This document shows positions 28,201 through 36,821 of a DNA stretch of 64,000 nucleotides, piece after piece. The DNA is from Porphyridium purpureum. Its lineage: Eukaryota > Rhodophyta > Bangiophyceae > Porphyridiales > Porphyridiaceae. The notes beneath the pieces are model-generated. The model did no database searches and was not told where the DNA came from. It saw only the letters and a list, made by a program, of their open reading frames with translations. Made by a program: the position numbers and the translations under genes. Position 1 is the stretch's first letter, and every line of letters begins with the position of its first letter. The stretch is from the NCBI GenBank assembly GCA_008690995.1, contig VRMN01000001.1, positions 4,836,001-4,900,000 of the forward strand. Reading direction: 5' to 3'.

Positions 28201-30064
28201 GTTCGCGCCCCTGCTGATCAGGGCCGGCTCCATGGTTTATGGGACAACCTATGTGTTTGAGGTCACCTTCACGGTACCTGGGCGTGACTTGCCTACAGTG
28301 TTCCGCGTGCAGTTCAACACCATCGGGCGTCCGTCGTTCGAGGTGCTCAAGTCAGCTGACGAAGGTACGACGTTTACGGACCTGACCATGCGCGCGATTG
28401 CATCGGCCGATTACGGTGCCGACTACATTTATAGCTTCTTTATCGAACAGGATGGTCAGGCGACGTGCGTATCGGGCTGTGTTGGTTATCCGCTCTCATA
28501 CTTCCGTATCCAGTTTACGGGTACCTATACTTTGATTGTGCAGATGATGGACGCGCGCGGAATTGCGGTGGTGCTTGAGCGCAACGTTGGCACTCTGGTT
28601 ATCTCCGAGTCACCTAATGGAGGTGCGCCTTTGGGCAGTGCAGAATTCAACAAGCTGTTTGTGTCGGGCGCTGCAAATCAGTATTCGACAAATACCTACT
28701 TGCTGACAACGTTCCAGTTACAGCAGCAGTCAACCGTAACCAGCCGAATGAGCCTTCCTGATACTGCCCAAATGCAGCGTCAGTCTGCAGAGCTGGCGGA
28801 TGTGGTGGCTGGCTTGCGTTCGATTGTCGCCAAGACGGTACCGGGACCAGAGGAGGGCAGTAACTTTGTTACCACGTTTGCCAATACCATGCGCCTGGCG
28901 CCTGTGTTCCTGCCGGATTTGTCCACCGTCTACGACTTGTGGTTCTCTACGCGCCTGGTGGTGCAGAACACAGCCGAGAACGAGGTACTCCGAATTCTTG
29001 ATCCCGCAGAGCGCCTGATGAACTATTCTCGAAAACATGTGTTCACTGCTACCACGACATCAACAAGTTCAGATGCAAGCAGCAGCCGCACACGTCTTGT
29101 GGAGAGACAGGAGACTCCTTCACTCAATGGTGCTGTGTTGGACTGGGCGGAACTGACGCAGTATCTATTCGTCGCGCAGGGCGGCCGCAGTTCGGCGTGT
29201 GGTTCGGAATCATTTTTCACAACGGCAGTTGAGGATGGAGACCCGGCGCAGCCGTCCGATCTCGGATATGGTGACTTTTTGACTGTTCGCACTGCGGTGT
29301 CTTGCAACGCTGGCCAGATCTCGTCCATTGTCGCGTCCCAGTCGCTCTTCGAGTGGGACGAGTGCAGTGCGATTTACTCGGCCGAGGACCCCGAAAGCCG
29401 AAGAATCTTTGCTCTCTCTGAAGGATCCGACTGGATTTACGCATCTGGAGTTCAAGGCGGTAACCTGACGTACGGCAGCGTGCTCGTGAACACGGGGGTG
29501 GCGTCACGTGGCCCGAACGGGGGTCTATTGCCATTGGGAGAGACGAATCTGGAAGATTGCACTTATGTGGTTCGAATCAACAAGGGTGTCGTTCCAGATA
29601 ACGTGGATGCAGTTGCCGGCGCGTTGCTCCGGCCTCCGAAGCCCCTGCAGCAGGACACCATTACTGAGTTCCAGTACTATAACCAGGTTGACGATGCAAC
29701 CTCGACGCTGTTGGAGAATGATGATCTTGTGCGCTTTAGCAGCCGAAACGTGGGCGCGTTCCAGTTGCGCGCTGCGGATGTGATCATTACGAGCACTCCC
29801 AGCCCAGTGACGTCGGGGCCGGTCACGACGTCACCCGGCGGCGCCGGCGGCTTGTCTGGTGGTGCGATCGCTGGTATTGTGGTCGGTATTTTGATCTTCA
29901 TCATCATTGCGGTCGTCGTGGTGTGGCTCATCACGACGCGATGCCTGCTGGTCACTGCGACCCCGCCGCCCGCGCTTGAGCCCGATGAGACGTTTGTAGA
30001 GCGCGACGTGTACGGCCGATCGATGTGGGCTTACGAGATTGGCATGGACTCGACGCTTGCGTAA
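25232..30064 (+). CDS. Giant type I surface protein with IPT/TIG- and REJ/PKD-like domains
   Basis: The ATG at 25232 opens 1,610 residues. A signal peptide (VALGVLVLIAIALSPAAA, residues ~25-45) and one C-terminal membrane helix (AIAGIVVGILIFIIIAVVVV) place almost the whole chain outside the cell, with a ~40-residue cytosolic tail. Two IPT/TIG-like segments are visible: ITPEGPFDSLGGEITTLY and LDPTVGPETGGITITGG. A beta-rich REJ/PKD-like region follows, around TTYRWTIFDVTDGV, ITYVWTYGNSPSQTF and GLTYRWTCSSGPDLG. Near the end SSRNVGAFQLRAADV may be a relic of a GPS-type site. Polycystin and sea-urchin sperm-receptor proteins share this extracellular style, but there is no channel domain or PLAT/GPS core here. 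Roles in adhesion or gamete recognition are only possible inferences. The tail is acidic with aromatic residues. Confidence 0.7.
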   Translation: MVGSTSRGAARRGSKSAMMGGAVVALGVLVLIAIALSPAAATSVREEARGFARGDRLMHQGLEDLEFDQFLIRQVGPETCFVEPKVQEKVLFMNNSAALELSWVFIAEDEFAASDYTFEGSSNDPLILVPGSDTSISLVQNMDDPKNVTVTVSFEFLRCSGVLSYELTALRGGSPACSTAVEIIVAGICIYTEDAGEPTVRTGRTGSDPDIFAVDWSNILTQAEYTFFSRTQYLNGQNLTIGFPPVISVPLSGIDPVFAGATQLISYNPEVCQMDGGVYNGETVELSSDECGVTFTTNTVDGEWEGSFFGVRFNQYADGQILVLFNWEEFMSLDADGEFDDEVYQNFIVLNITGPAPPAVTEITPEGPFDSLGGEITTLYMLNVRTEDTVTLTVDPEGQALVYTPQSCDTPPCFTEPSVGVRVQNFIVAPGTGVDLPWRLDVFRADEGGEVQAVDLTQPPYLYDYFLIRALDPTVGPETGGITITGGANEIQNWDANRDYFLFGDIQVPSEYIISSEPFDMFYLEFELPPRFIIGADFVYDVSVVVDGVVVFLDQFTYLPAEIVVTIDNIGASRTGPKAFTIGACVPTEWFADIRPAFVLPSTTYRWTIFDVTDGVQVPIDNPTDPVLNFDGFFFTADHTYTFNLTATYVAKDADGNDVFIVGSDQVTVFKSPLPNIGVNILPPLERGVTDPNVPLRVQVLITIPDFEGCLEINDFSITYVWTYGNSPSQTFSANSQNIFPGGATPTKFGREYTIETSRLIVGDTEISCVATLDENPSITGMDTESITVRELPLRALVNGGVARIDGHSTDANLFLTGALSYDPNVADFNDATAGLTYRWTCSSGPDLGSLELGCGSAAVPTSTARENSVSAASLASALGGADELFIVYTLTVSKNARPSGSFSTAVQVVSSGGSQSGSPAVQVSNSLNQLVDLSKVGFYEDIQITPLLLDEDAAFTVSYEILAPVEDAGRIADFAAVLPGYWDPNNPDTFAPLLIRAGSMVYGTTYVFEVTFTVPGRDLPTVFRVQFNTIGRPSFEVLKSADEGTTFTDLTMRAIASADYGADYIYSFFIEQDGQATCVSGCVGYPLSYFRIQFTGTYTLIVQMMDARGIAVVLERNVGTLVISESPNGGAPLGSAEFNKLFVSGAANQYSTNTYLLTTFQLQQQSTVTSRMSLPDTAQMQRQSAELADVVAGLRSIVAKTVPGPEEGSNFVTTFANTMRLAPVFLPDLSTVYDLWFSTRLVVQNTAENEVLRILDPAERLMNYSRKHVFTATTTSTSSDASSSRTRLVERQETPSLNGAVLDWAELTQYLFVAQGGRSSACGSESFFTTAVEDGDPAQPSDLGYGDFLTVRTAVSCNAGQISSIVASQSLFEWDECSAIYSAEDPESRRIFALSEGSDWIYASGVQGGNLTYGSVLVNTGVASRGPNGGLLPLGETNLEDCTYVVRINKGVVPDNVDAVAGALLRPPKPLQQDTITEFQYYNQVDDATSTLLENDDLVRFSSRNVGAFQLRAADVIITSTPSPVTSGPVTTSPGGAGGLSGGAIAGIVVGILIFIIIAVVVVWLITTRCLLVTATPPPALEPDETFVERDVYGRSMWAYEIGMDSTLA

Positions 30065-30619
30065 CGATGCGTAGTCTGAATCGCGGAGGTTGCGTGAATG
30101 TGATTTGTTTGACCTTGTTTTTCGCTCCTAAAAGTTGATTTAACCATGTACTTGCTTGTGTCATCGCTGATTCCGAATTTGCGCACACCTTCGCACTCGG
30201 GCGACATCGCCGGCGCCACGTATGTGGCGCGGCAGCCCTCACACGCGGCGGGTACGAGAGCGCGCAAAGGGCCATGCGGCAGCTCTGACCTGTGTCGCGG
30301 AGCAGCCCCGACCCTGGCTGCTGCGACGCCGCCCGCCTCTCGCTTGCTCGTAGGTAGTACAGCGATGAGTACAGTGCACTGTACCGCGGTGCGTGCTTGG
30401 CGGGCGTGTCGCAAACGCGACGACGGCTGCGAGACCGGGTTGCAGGGGGAACGGAGGATAAGGGCGTGAGCGTTTGGTGGTTAGCATCGGCGGGGGAGGG
30501 GGCAGGAGGAGGTGGCGCGGATCGTGGCGCTGCTGTTGTGCCGGTACTCTGCGTCGAAGGGGCTGCGTCGCTGCGGAAGCATCGAGTAGCGAGTCGGGAT
30601 AAGGATCGGCTCGTCCCAA
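30065..30619. other. 555-bp intergenic region upstream of SNU13
   Basis: No gene is seen. A perfect 16-bp palindrome, GTACAGTGCACTGTAC, lies at 30369-30384, about 235 bp before the SNU13 ATG; it contains the recurrent AGTACAGTG motif on both strands. The final 150 bp are G-rich on the plus strand. Confidence 0.6.
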
Positions 30620-30997
30620 ATGGCCGTGAATCCCAAGGCGTTCCCGCTGGCGGAACAGCAACTGACCGTGAGCATTCTGGACCTGGTACAGCAGGCCGCC
30701 AACTACAAGCAGCTGCGCAAAGGCGCGAACGAGGCCACAAAGACGCTGAATCGCGGGATTTCCGAGTTTATTGTGATGGCTGCAGACGCCGAGCCGCTGG
30801 AAATTCTCCTTCACTTGCCGTTGCTCTGCGAGGATAAGAACGTGCCGTACGTGTTTGTGCCCAGCAAGCAGGCGCTCGGTCGTGCGTGTGGGGTGTCTAG
30901 GCATGTCATTGCATGCTCTGTCACGTCGAACGAGGGCTCCCAGCTCAAGTCCCAGATTCTGAATCTGCGTGACCAGATTGAGAAACTGCTGATTTGA
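30620..30997 (+). CDS. SNU13: SNU13 / 15.5K, U4 snRNA and box C/D k-turn binding protein
   Basis: SNU13 binds k-turns in U4 snRNA and box C/D snoRNAs and nucleates tri-snRNP and snoRNP assembly. The 125-residue length is typical. The L7Ae fold runs the whole length with the diagnostic RNA-binding stretch [15 protein letters not shown], then [35 protein letters not shown] split by the family turn, and the C-terminal [25 protein letters not shown]. The [19 protein letters not shown] block with VPYVF separates it from ribosomal L7Ae paralogues. ATG start with no extension. Its presence implies spliceosomes and snoRNPs in this intron-poor genome. Confidence 0.97.
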   Translation: MAVNPKAFPLAEQQLTVSILDLVQQAANYKQLRKGANEATKTLNRGISEFIVMAADAEPLEILLHLPLLCEDKNVPYVFVPSKQALGRACGVSRHVIACSVTSNEGSQLKSQILNLRDQIEKLLI

Positions 30998-31165
30998 GCC
31001 ACGCCTGTGCATGAGCCACGCCAACGATCAAGACACAAAGATTGGCTGCGTGAAACGCGTCATGCATTGTACCTTCTAAAAGTAAAGCCGGCAGGAGGGT
31101 TGGGAGACACGCTTACATCCATATAAAAAGGCAGTCGCACCGTGCAGGAGCGGAACTTTTTTGGT

Positions 31166-31834
31166 CTAAGTCTGAATATCGTACAGTGTCTGGGCCAGAC
31201 GCTCCAACTCTTTCGCATTCAGACGGCCTGCTTGCCGCGCCCGCTTCGGTTTGCCCGGAAGTACAAACGAGCAAGCAGTTCCGTCGCGTGAACCGGCCTC
31301 TAATTGCCAGCCATCACCCGCCAGCTCCTCAGACAGGACGAAGCGTCGTGCTGTTTCGGTGTCCATGCTGAACATTTCTGCAAACTGGCTCAAAGCGATT
31401 GCTTTGTAGGCGCTTGCGACGGTCTCAAGCACTAGCTGTCTGACGCGTTTCTCCAGCTTGTTCAGCATGAATTCGAGTACCTGGTCGCCGCTAGTGACCT
31501 TACCGCTGTGCTGTTTGAGCCAGCGGAAGAACGCCCCAAACTCGCGCTGTTTGAGAAACGAGCATGCACTCGCCAGGCTACGCAGCACCTGCACCTGGCT
31601 CGGTGGCTTTTGCTCCGCAGACAGCATCATTATCGCAGCCTTCTCGTACACATTCTGAGCGTGCGTGTACTCATCCTGAAGCATAAGGCACACCATTTCC
31701 TCGCGGTAAACTGCCGACGGCTGTTCTGGTGCCATGCGCAGCTCGCATTCCATACACATGCGCTCCACGTGCGGCCAATCCTCGCACATCGCCGACGCCC
31801 GCACAGCCGCCACAAGCTCACTTTCTCGCTCCAT
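31166..31834 (-). CDS. CSN8: COP9 signalosome subunit 8
   Basis: The first ATG gives 222 residues (the frame reaches a GTG nine codons earlier). The protein is helical with a C-terminal PCI domain of the CSN8/PSMD8/eIF3k class. Matching blocks include YREEMVCLMLQDEYTHAQNVYEKA, FGAFFRWLKQHSGKVTSGDQVLEF, RQLVLETVASAYKAIALSQFAEMF and DTETARRFVLSEE...GWQLEAG. CSN8 helps assemble the signalosome, which removes Nedd8 from cullins. It is linked to SCF ligases and so, indirectly, to the F-box/VWA protein in this window. Identification is by short PCI pattern rather than long identity; eIF3k is the main alternative but is usually shaped differently at the C-terminus. It is head to head with the FtsJ gene, 138 bp apart. 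Confidence 0.78.
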   Translation of the reverse strand: MERESELVAAVRASAMCEDWPHVERMCMECELRMAPEQPSAVYREEMVCLMLQDEYTHAQNVYEKAAIMMLSAEQKPPSQVQVLRSLASACSFLKQREFGAFFRWLKQHSGKVTSGDQVLEFMLNKLEKRVRQLVLETVASAYKAIALSQFAEMFSMDTETARRFVLSEELAGDGWQLEAGSRDGTACSFVLPGKPKRARQAGRLNAKELERLAQTLYDIQT

Positions 31835-31972
31835 ATCTGTTGCCTTCCACACTCTGCCCACGCCAAGTTCTGCGCGTCGGCCGAAGTGCTTCGTCGGTCA
31901 CCATTTGGAAGTTCTCGAGGGAAAGGCGGACGGCAGCAACTTGTTTGCGCAGCAGGTTGACAGAGCAGAAGC

Positions 31973-33214
31973 ATGCTGTCGAGATGTGGAGCTTGCGCAC
32001 TGGCAACAGGGATTAAGTTCGGCTCCGCAGCTATCAAGCATCGGAGCGCAGGACGCGGACTGGCATCACGGTCCTCGCCAGCTACCGCAAAGTCATTGGA
32101 CGCCGACAACCAAGCGACGAAGAAAAGTGGCAAGGATACGATAAGCAGGACGGTTTCAGTGAGACAGGCCAGTGAAAAGGCCAAGTCTAAGGCTGGCCTC
32201 CCAAATTTGAACGGGCCGAAAAAAACCAAAGCAAAGACCGTCGCTGGGGGGAAAAAACGCGCAGACCAAGACTACTGGGCCGACCGCGCACGCGCAGGAG
32301 GGCTGCGCTCGCGCGCAGCGTTCAAGCTCATGGACATGCAGCAGAAATTCCGCCTATTTTCCAAAAGGTCATTCGTGCTGGAGCTGGGCGCGGCCCCGGG
32401 AGGATGGACGCAGGTACTGGCCCAGCAGATAGACCTGCGGCCGGCGCTGGTCGAGAAGGAAAGCGATTTGAACGACGGCAACCACACGTCCCGTGTTATG
32501 TGGCTCGATGTCTTCTTTCAGCCGAGGCTCAAAAGTGAAGATGACGAGGATGATTTCGCTCGCACATCCTCTTCTTCGTCCTCATCGCTAGGAAGCACAT
32601 CGACGAAGATGTCGCCACTCGGGAACTGGAAGGAAGGACATTCGAAGCGCAAAGCTGGTGTCGTGATTGCTTTGGATCAGACCGAGATGGATCCGATCCC
32701 AGGTGTTTTGCACATGTGCGCAGACATGCATGACCCGGCAACACGAGAAAAACTGGACCACGTGCTCATGGGGTACAAACTCGACTCGATCGTGTCCGAT
32801 ATGGCGCCAAACACGACCGGTGTCAAAGTTACAGATCATGTGCGTAGCATGGAGCTCGTGAATAGCGCTTTGGATTTGGCGAATTATTTTCTAGCACCGA
32901 GCGGATCCTTTGTGTGCAAAGTCTTCAAAGGTGAGGATGAGCAAGCGTTTGTCAAGCGCCTGGACGCTCACTTTCGTTCGGTGAAAGGATATAAACCCAA
33001 GGCTAGCGTGTCAGAGAGCAAGGAATTCTACTATGTGTGTCAAGGTTTTGTTCCGCAGCGCCTCAAGGACTTGTGCGCCAGCTCGAGCACAACACACATT
33101 GACGATGAGCAGGAAGTTTCCCTGGTGGATAACGTTCTTTCGGAAAGGCAATTTCGGTCAGAAGGACTCATGGCACGGGGACTAATTACTGAACCGGAAA
33201 GGGATCTCGCCTGA
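31973..33214 (+). CDS. MRM2: FtsJ/RrmJ-type 2'-O-ribose rRNA methyltransferase, probably mitochondrial
   Basis: RrmJ/MRM2 enzymes methylate the 2'-OH of a uridine in the A-loop of large-subunit rRNA using SAM. The protein has 413 residues. Residues 1-80 are Arg/Ser/Lys-rich without early acids, consistent with an organelle presequence. The FtsJ core begins DYWADRARAGGLRSRAAFKL, then SAM motif I VLELGAAPGGWTQVLAQQ (~133-150), SDMAPNTTGVKVTDH (~275), SGSFVCKVFKGEDEQ (~310) and SVSESKEFYYVCQGF (~345). The K-D-K-E tetrad can be assigned to the Lys of AAFKL, the Asp of DMAPN, the Lys of CKVFK and the Glu of KEFYY. An acidic, Ser-rich ~80-residue insert separates motif I from the Asp. Bacterial RrmJ is only ~209 residues. 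A plastid location cannot be ruled out. Confidence 0.92.
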   Translation: MLSRCGACALATGIKFGSAAIKHRSAGRGLASRSSPATAKSLDADNQATKKSGKDTISRTVSVRQASEKAKSKAGLPNLNGPKKTKAKTVAGGKKRADQDYWADRARAGGLRSRAAFKLMDMQQKFRLFSKRSFVLELGAAPGGWTQVLAQQIDLRPALVEKESDLNDGNHTSRVMWLDVFFQPRLKSEDDEDDFARTSSSSSSSLGSTSTKMSPLGNWKEGHSKRKAGVVIALDQTEMDPIPGVLHMCADMHDPATREKLDHVLMGYKLDSIVSDMAPNTTGVKVTDHVRSMELVNSALDLANYFLAPSGSFVCKVFKGEDEQAFVKRLDAHFRSVKGYKPKASVSESKEFYYVCQGFVPQRLKDLCASSSTTHIDDEQEVSLVDNVLSERQFRSEGLMARGLITEPERDLA

Positions 33215-33642
33215 GCATAACGTGAGATCAAAGCGAAGGTTGCGATGGATCGGTTCTGGACTGGGAGTGCGTCGGGGATTGGAACTTTTCCGCAACACAC
33301 TCGTTGTACTGACATCGGCCATTGTCCAGGCAACATTGTGAGCTCGTGCTGTGTCTCAGAAATACACAGGGTAAGAGTCTCGACCAGAGCTGGCACCAAA
33401 CAACAAGAACGCGTGTTCCTTGGCTTGGAACTAGAATTCCCGTCTACGATTCTTTGGTGCTTGCCCAACCAGTTTTGAAACTCCACGAGCCGTCCTAGTA
33501 CGAGTGCGAAAGGACTGAACTGAGAAACCTGGTTCGCGGAAAGGGAGGTGAGCCGCGATACTCTTCCGCTTGTACAGCAAATGCTGAGCACAGATTCAAA
33601 CGTTTTTCAAAGTAATAATCTTGCTACTTCCGGCTAGTACCC
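33215..33642. other. 428-bp convergent intergenic region
   Basis: It holds the 3' ends of the FtsJ gene and the ETF-alpha gene. No gene is seen. A short stretch at 33493-33515 resembles the sarcin-ricin loop of LSU rRNA but the match is too short and interrupted to call an rRNA fragment. Confidence 0.6.
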
Positions 33643-34752
33643 TCAAAGCTTCGATTCCAGCTCGGGCAGCACTTCGAACAGGTCGCCTACGAGGCCGTAA
33701 TCAGCAACCTGGAAGATCGGGGCCTCTGGGTCCTTATTGATAGCCACGATGTACTTGCTATCCTTCATGCCGGCAAGATGCTGAATTGCGCCACTGAGTC
33801 CCACACCAATGTAGAGCTCGGGTGCAATGATCTTGCCCGTTTGGCCTACCTGCATGTCGTTCGAGCAGTAGCCCGCGTCCACGGCCGCGCGAGTCGCGCC
33901 GACTGCAGCGCCAAGTTTATCTGCGAGCCCTTCAAGCATTTTAAAGTTTTCTCCGTTCTTGAAGCCGCGCCCTCCACTGACTACCACCTTGGCGCTGCCT
34001 AATTCAGGCCGTGCGGACTGCACCTTGTCCTCACTTTCAAACGTTGACAGCGCCGCCGCGTTGCCTAAAAACGATTCCAGCAAATGCGATGTGTTCTCAA
34101 CTTGGACGCCCGACAAGTCGTCTGACGCCGTAGCTGGCTCGAACGCTGTTGCACGTACTGTGCAAACCTTCACCGCGTCCGACGCTTCAACCGTTGCCAG
34201 CGCGTTACCCGCGTAGATCGGGCGCACAAAGCACGACGCTGACTCCACCTTGACAATATCTGACACCTGCGAGACGTCCAGCAGCGCTGCGACGCGCGGC
34301 ATGAGCGCTTTGCCAAAGGTGCTGGCCGGACTAAACACGTGCGAGAACTTGTGCGTCTCCTGCAGCTGCACAACTAACGGGGCGCGGTGCTCAGGGATCG
34401 CGTGCGAGAACAGCGCGTGCTCTGCGACAAAGCACTTCGACAAGTTCTTCGGCACGTTCTTAAGCTCAGAGCCGGCCTTTGCCGGTACGCAAGCCAACAC
34501 AGCCACTGTTCCATCAGCGCCTATCGCCTGCCTTGCTGCCGTCACTGCACTTAAAGAGGCGGACGTCAAGCGCGCTGTGCCGGGCTCCACATCTGCTAAC
34601 ACTAGCGCGCGCAGCGAACCCGACGCGCTAGTCGAGAACCGGGTCGCATAAGAAATCAATGCCCCCTTCGTTCCCGCCGCTCCATAGGGCACCGCGCTTC
34701 CCGCGTATCGCGCGCACGCAGCGCTTGCTCGCACGTATATCCCACTCGCCAT
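33643..34752 (-). CDS. ETFA: Electron transfer flavoprotein alpha subunit
   Basis: ETF-alpha and its beta partner carry electrons from mitochondrial acyl-CoA and other dehydrogenases to ETF:ubiquinone oxidoreductase. The 369-residue product starts with a presequence (to ~45, Ala/Arg/Tyr-rich). The N-terminal domain contains RALVLADVEPGTARL. The FAD-binding C-terminal domain is well preserved: KVVVSGGRGFKNGENF, VGATRAAVDAGYCSNDMQVGQTGK, PELYIGVGLSGAIQHLAGM, SKYIVAINKDPEAPIFQVADYGLVGDLFEVLP split by normal turns. The last block is the family's C-terminal signature. The start is an ATG only 90 bp from the divergent ALG14 start. Confidence 0.96.
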   Translation of the reverse strand: MASGIYVRASAACARYAGSAVPYGAAGTKGALISYATRFSTSASGSLRALVLADVEPGTARLTSASLSAVTAARQAIGADGTVAVLACVPAKAGSELKNVPKNLSKCFVAEHALFSHAIPEHRAPLVVQLQETHKFSHVFSPASTFGKALMPRVAALLDVSQVSDIVKVESASCFVRPIYAGNALATVEASDAVKVCTVRATAFEPATASDDLSGVQVENTSHLLESFLGNAAALSTFESEDKVQSARPELGSAKVVVSGGRGFKNGENFKMLEGLADKLGAAVGATRAAVDAGYCSNDMQVGQTGKIIAPELYIGVGLSGAIQHLAGMKDSKYIVAINKDPEAPIFQVADYGLVGDLFEVLPELESKL

Positions 34753-34842
34753 GTCCCCTTCGCATGAACGCCGAAGCAGCTACGTCGAAGCGTCCGAAGG
34801 GATCGGCGCCTAGAGAAACGTAACGAGTCGGATGCGCGAGCA

Positions 34843-35631
34843 ATGAGTGGCCAGGAAAGTGACGTGGGTCACGTCGTCAGTGCCGCTCTAGCGGCAGCAG
34901 TATTTCTGAGTGTACTTACCAGTCTGTGTCTCCTGGCAAGCAACAACATCCGTCGGCGGCGCAAGCTCGTGGCGCGAACGAGTAGCGCCGAGGCTAACAT
35001 GCCGCCAGAGTCGCTGTCACTGGATCCACTTCCGCACGCTTGTGGGAATGGAGCTGGACACAAGCCCACCATTATGTTTGTGCTGGGCTCCGGGGGTCAT
35101 ACGGCGGAGATGCTGCATTTTGTGAGGGACTGGTTTCGTTGCATGCCCACGTTCGATGAAAATCAGAGAGGCATCGCGTATAAATTCGTTTTCGTGGTGG
35201 CTAGCACAGACAATCACAGCGAGCAAAAGGTGCTCGAGCTCTTCAAGGACGCGGCGCGTGGCGCGTCCCACGTGGAATATGAGGTGGCAAAAATTCCAAG
35301 AGCGAGAGAAGTGCGCCAGTCGTGGGTCACGTCAGTGTTCACCACCTTCATCGCTCTGCTGAGCTCAGTCATTGTGTATTTGAAGCATCGCCCAGACGTG
35401 CTGGTGTGCAATGGTCCAGGTACATGTGTTCCCATGTGCGCTTGCGCACTCTTCGGCCGTGCTGTGGCCGTGGCCACCACGTCGGTCATCTACGTCGAGA
35501 GCGTGGCACGCGTCAGACATCTGTCACTCTCGGGCAAGCTCCTGTACTGGCTGGTGGACCGCTTTATTGTTCAGTGGCCCCACTTACAGCAAACCCATCC
35601 GCTAAGTGAATACCATGGCAGGCTCACATGA
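34843..35631 (+). CDS. ALG14: ALG14, membrane anchor of the UDP-GlcNAc transferase
   Basis: ALG14 recruits ALG13 to the ER and together they add the second GlcNAc to the dolichol-linked oligosaccharide. The protein has 262 residues, one N-terminal membrane helix (~7-30, AALAAAVFLSVLTSLCLLAS), then a GT-B-like N-domain. Family blocks: FVLGSGGHTAEMLHFVRDW (~80), YKFVFVVASTDNHSEQKV, AKIPRAREVRQSWVTSVF, DVLVCNGPGTCVPMCACA, TSVIYVESVARVRHLSLSGKLLY and the C-terminal FIVQWPHLQQTHPLSEYHGRL. All are colinear with yeast and human ALG14. The ~50-residue linker after the helix is longer than usual. Confidence 0.96.
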   Translation: MSGQESDVGHVVSAALAAAVFLSVLTSLCLLASNNIRRRRKLVARTSSAEANMPPESLSLDPLPHACGNGAGHKPTIMFVLGSGGHTAEMLHFVRDWFRCMPTFDENQRGIAYKFVFVVASTDNHSEQKVLELFKDAARGASHVEYEVAKIPRAREVRQSWVTSVFTTFIALLSSVIVYLKHRPDVLVCNGPGTCVPMCACALFGRAVAVATTSVIYVESVARVRHLSLSGKLLYWLVDRFIVQWPHLQQTHPLSEYHGRLT

Positions 35632-35771
35632 CTGTTTGCATGCGTGCTCTGTGACGCATCAGTCAGATTGCTTACTTGCTCAAGAAATGGGCTGATGTCT
35701 TTGTTTCTCGATTGAGAGAAGGGAGACCACTGCAGTTGAGGCTTGACCCTGGATGCCTTTCCCCCCATATA

Positions 35772-36821
35772 TCACTCCAGTCTGTCGTTTCCTTGCTGTA
35801 TGGTACTTCTTCGACTCGAGCTGGCGCCTTCTGCGCCATTCGCGGCCAGATACGCCTTCCAGCCTTTGTGCTGGATTGAGTTAAAGTCTGGCTCACGCTC
35901 TGCGATCAGGACCAGATATTCCTTGAGCGCGTACAGCTCGCGGTCTACATGAATGGCGAGATGGGCATTCTTGTAGGCGCTTATTTTAAGCCCGCACCGC
36001 GGGTTTAAGGCAAAATTGCGGCTTAGATCGTCCACGTGAACGGTATTACCTGCATGAAAGCGGCCCGGGAAGCGCCGCCATATCAGCTCGAGCGCTTTGA
36101 CTTCGTGGCTTACCAGCGTGTTATTTCGCTTGGACGTGACGGTAAACATGGACGTGCGGTCCAGCACGAATGCGATGCGGTAATTGGGATTTAGGAGCAT
36201 GCCCAGCTCGGTAATTTTTGCCTCGAGCCAGCGCCAAGACGTCTGGCTCCAAATCACGATCTCGTAGAAGGGGTACACAGCGGCTAAAAATTCGTGCAAG
36301 CCCGGCCGCGCGAGTTCCATGACAGAGCTGGCGGCGCCCTTGCAGTCGAAGAGCGTGTAGTCGAGGTCCAGGACCAGCAATTTTTTCCCATCGCGCAGCG
36401 GATTGATGATGCGAATGTCGATTTCGGCGATTCTGCGTTCGAGCTTTATCCGGGTGCTCTCTACCTTGTTTAAGTTGGGCACACCCACTCCCGACTCGGC
36501 CAAGTAGTCGAAATCGAGATCATCCACGACATTTGCCTGACTGCGCGTGATGTTCTCGGCCGTAATAAGTTCGATGTCGCTCTCGAGGCTGCCTATCATC
36601 ATCACCTTGTGATCGGGCTTCAGCCCCAGCGTGCTCAGCACGGTGTCGTCGTGCACCGCACTCGCCTTCTTCCCCGTGAACATGAGCTTCTGCCTTCTCG
36701 GCTTCACCTCCGTCAAGCTAAAGATGCGCTCTTTCAGCTCCCCCACCGTCGCCGTCCCATCAAGCTCCACGGGAAACAACTGCGCGCCCCATTTCACCGC
36801 CACCGAAATTTCGCTGTCCAT
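35772..36821 (-). CDS. UBLCP1: Ubiquitin-like-domain CTD phosphatase (UBLCP1)
   Basis: UBLCP1 dephosphorylates and inhibits nuclear 26S proteasomes. Residues 1-75 are a ubiquitin-like domain (VAVKWGAQLFPVELDGTATV...LKERIFSLTEV). The HAD/FCP1-type phosphatase core carries the catalytic DxDxT as KLLVLDLDYTLFDC with Asp at 152 and 154. It is followed by MELARPGLHEFLAAVYPFYEIVIWSQTS, WLEAKITELGML, and FALNPRCGLKISAYKNAHL. All match family order. The 349-residue length is normal apart from a ~30-residue low-complexity tail. The start is an ATG. It converges with ALG14 (140 bp gap) and diverges from PSF1. Confidence 0.95.
   Translation of the reverse strand: MDSEISVAVKWGAQLFPVELDGTATVGELKERIFSLTEVKPRRQKLMFTGKKASAVHDDTVLSTLGLKPDHKVMMIGSLESDIELITAENITRSQANVVDDLDFDYLAESGVGVPNLNKVESTRIKLERRIAEIDIRIINPLRDGKKLLVLDLDYTLFDCKGAASSVMELARPGLHEFLAAVYPFYEIVIWSQTSWRWLEAKITELGMLLNPNYRIAFVLDRTSMFTVTSKRNNTLVSHEVKALELIWRRFPGRFHAGNTVHVDDLSRNFALNPRCGLKISAYKNAHLAIHVDRELYALKEYLVLIAEREPDFNSIQHKGWKAYLAANGAEGASSSRRSTIQQGNDRLE

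Noticed and set aside
33493-33515. TCCTAGTACGAG followed by AGGAC, resembling the sarcin-ricin loop of LSU rRNA
   Set aside because: The match is about 12 bp plus 5 bp interrupted by six bases in the essential GAGA loop, and flanks do not follow any rRNA I can recall. Probably chance; a search with organellar LSU rRNA would settle it.
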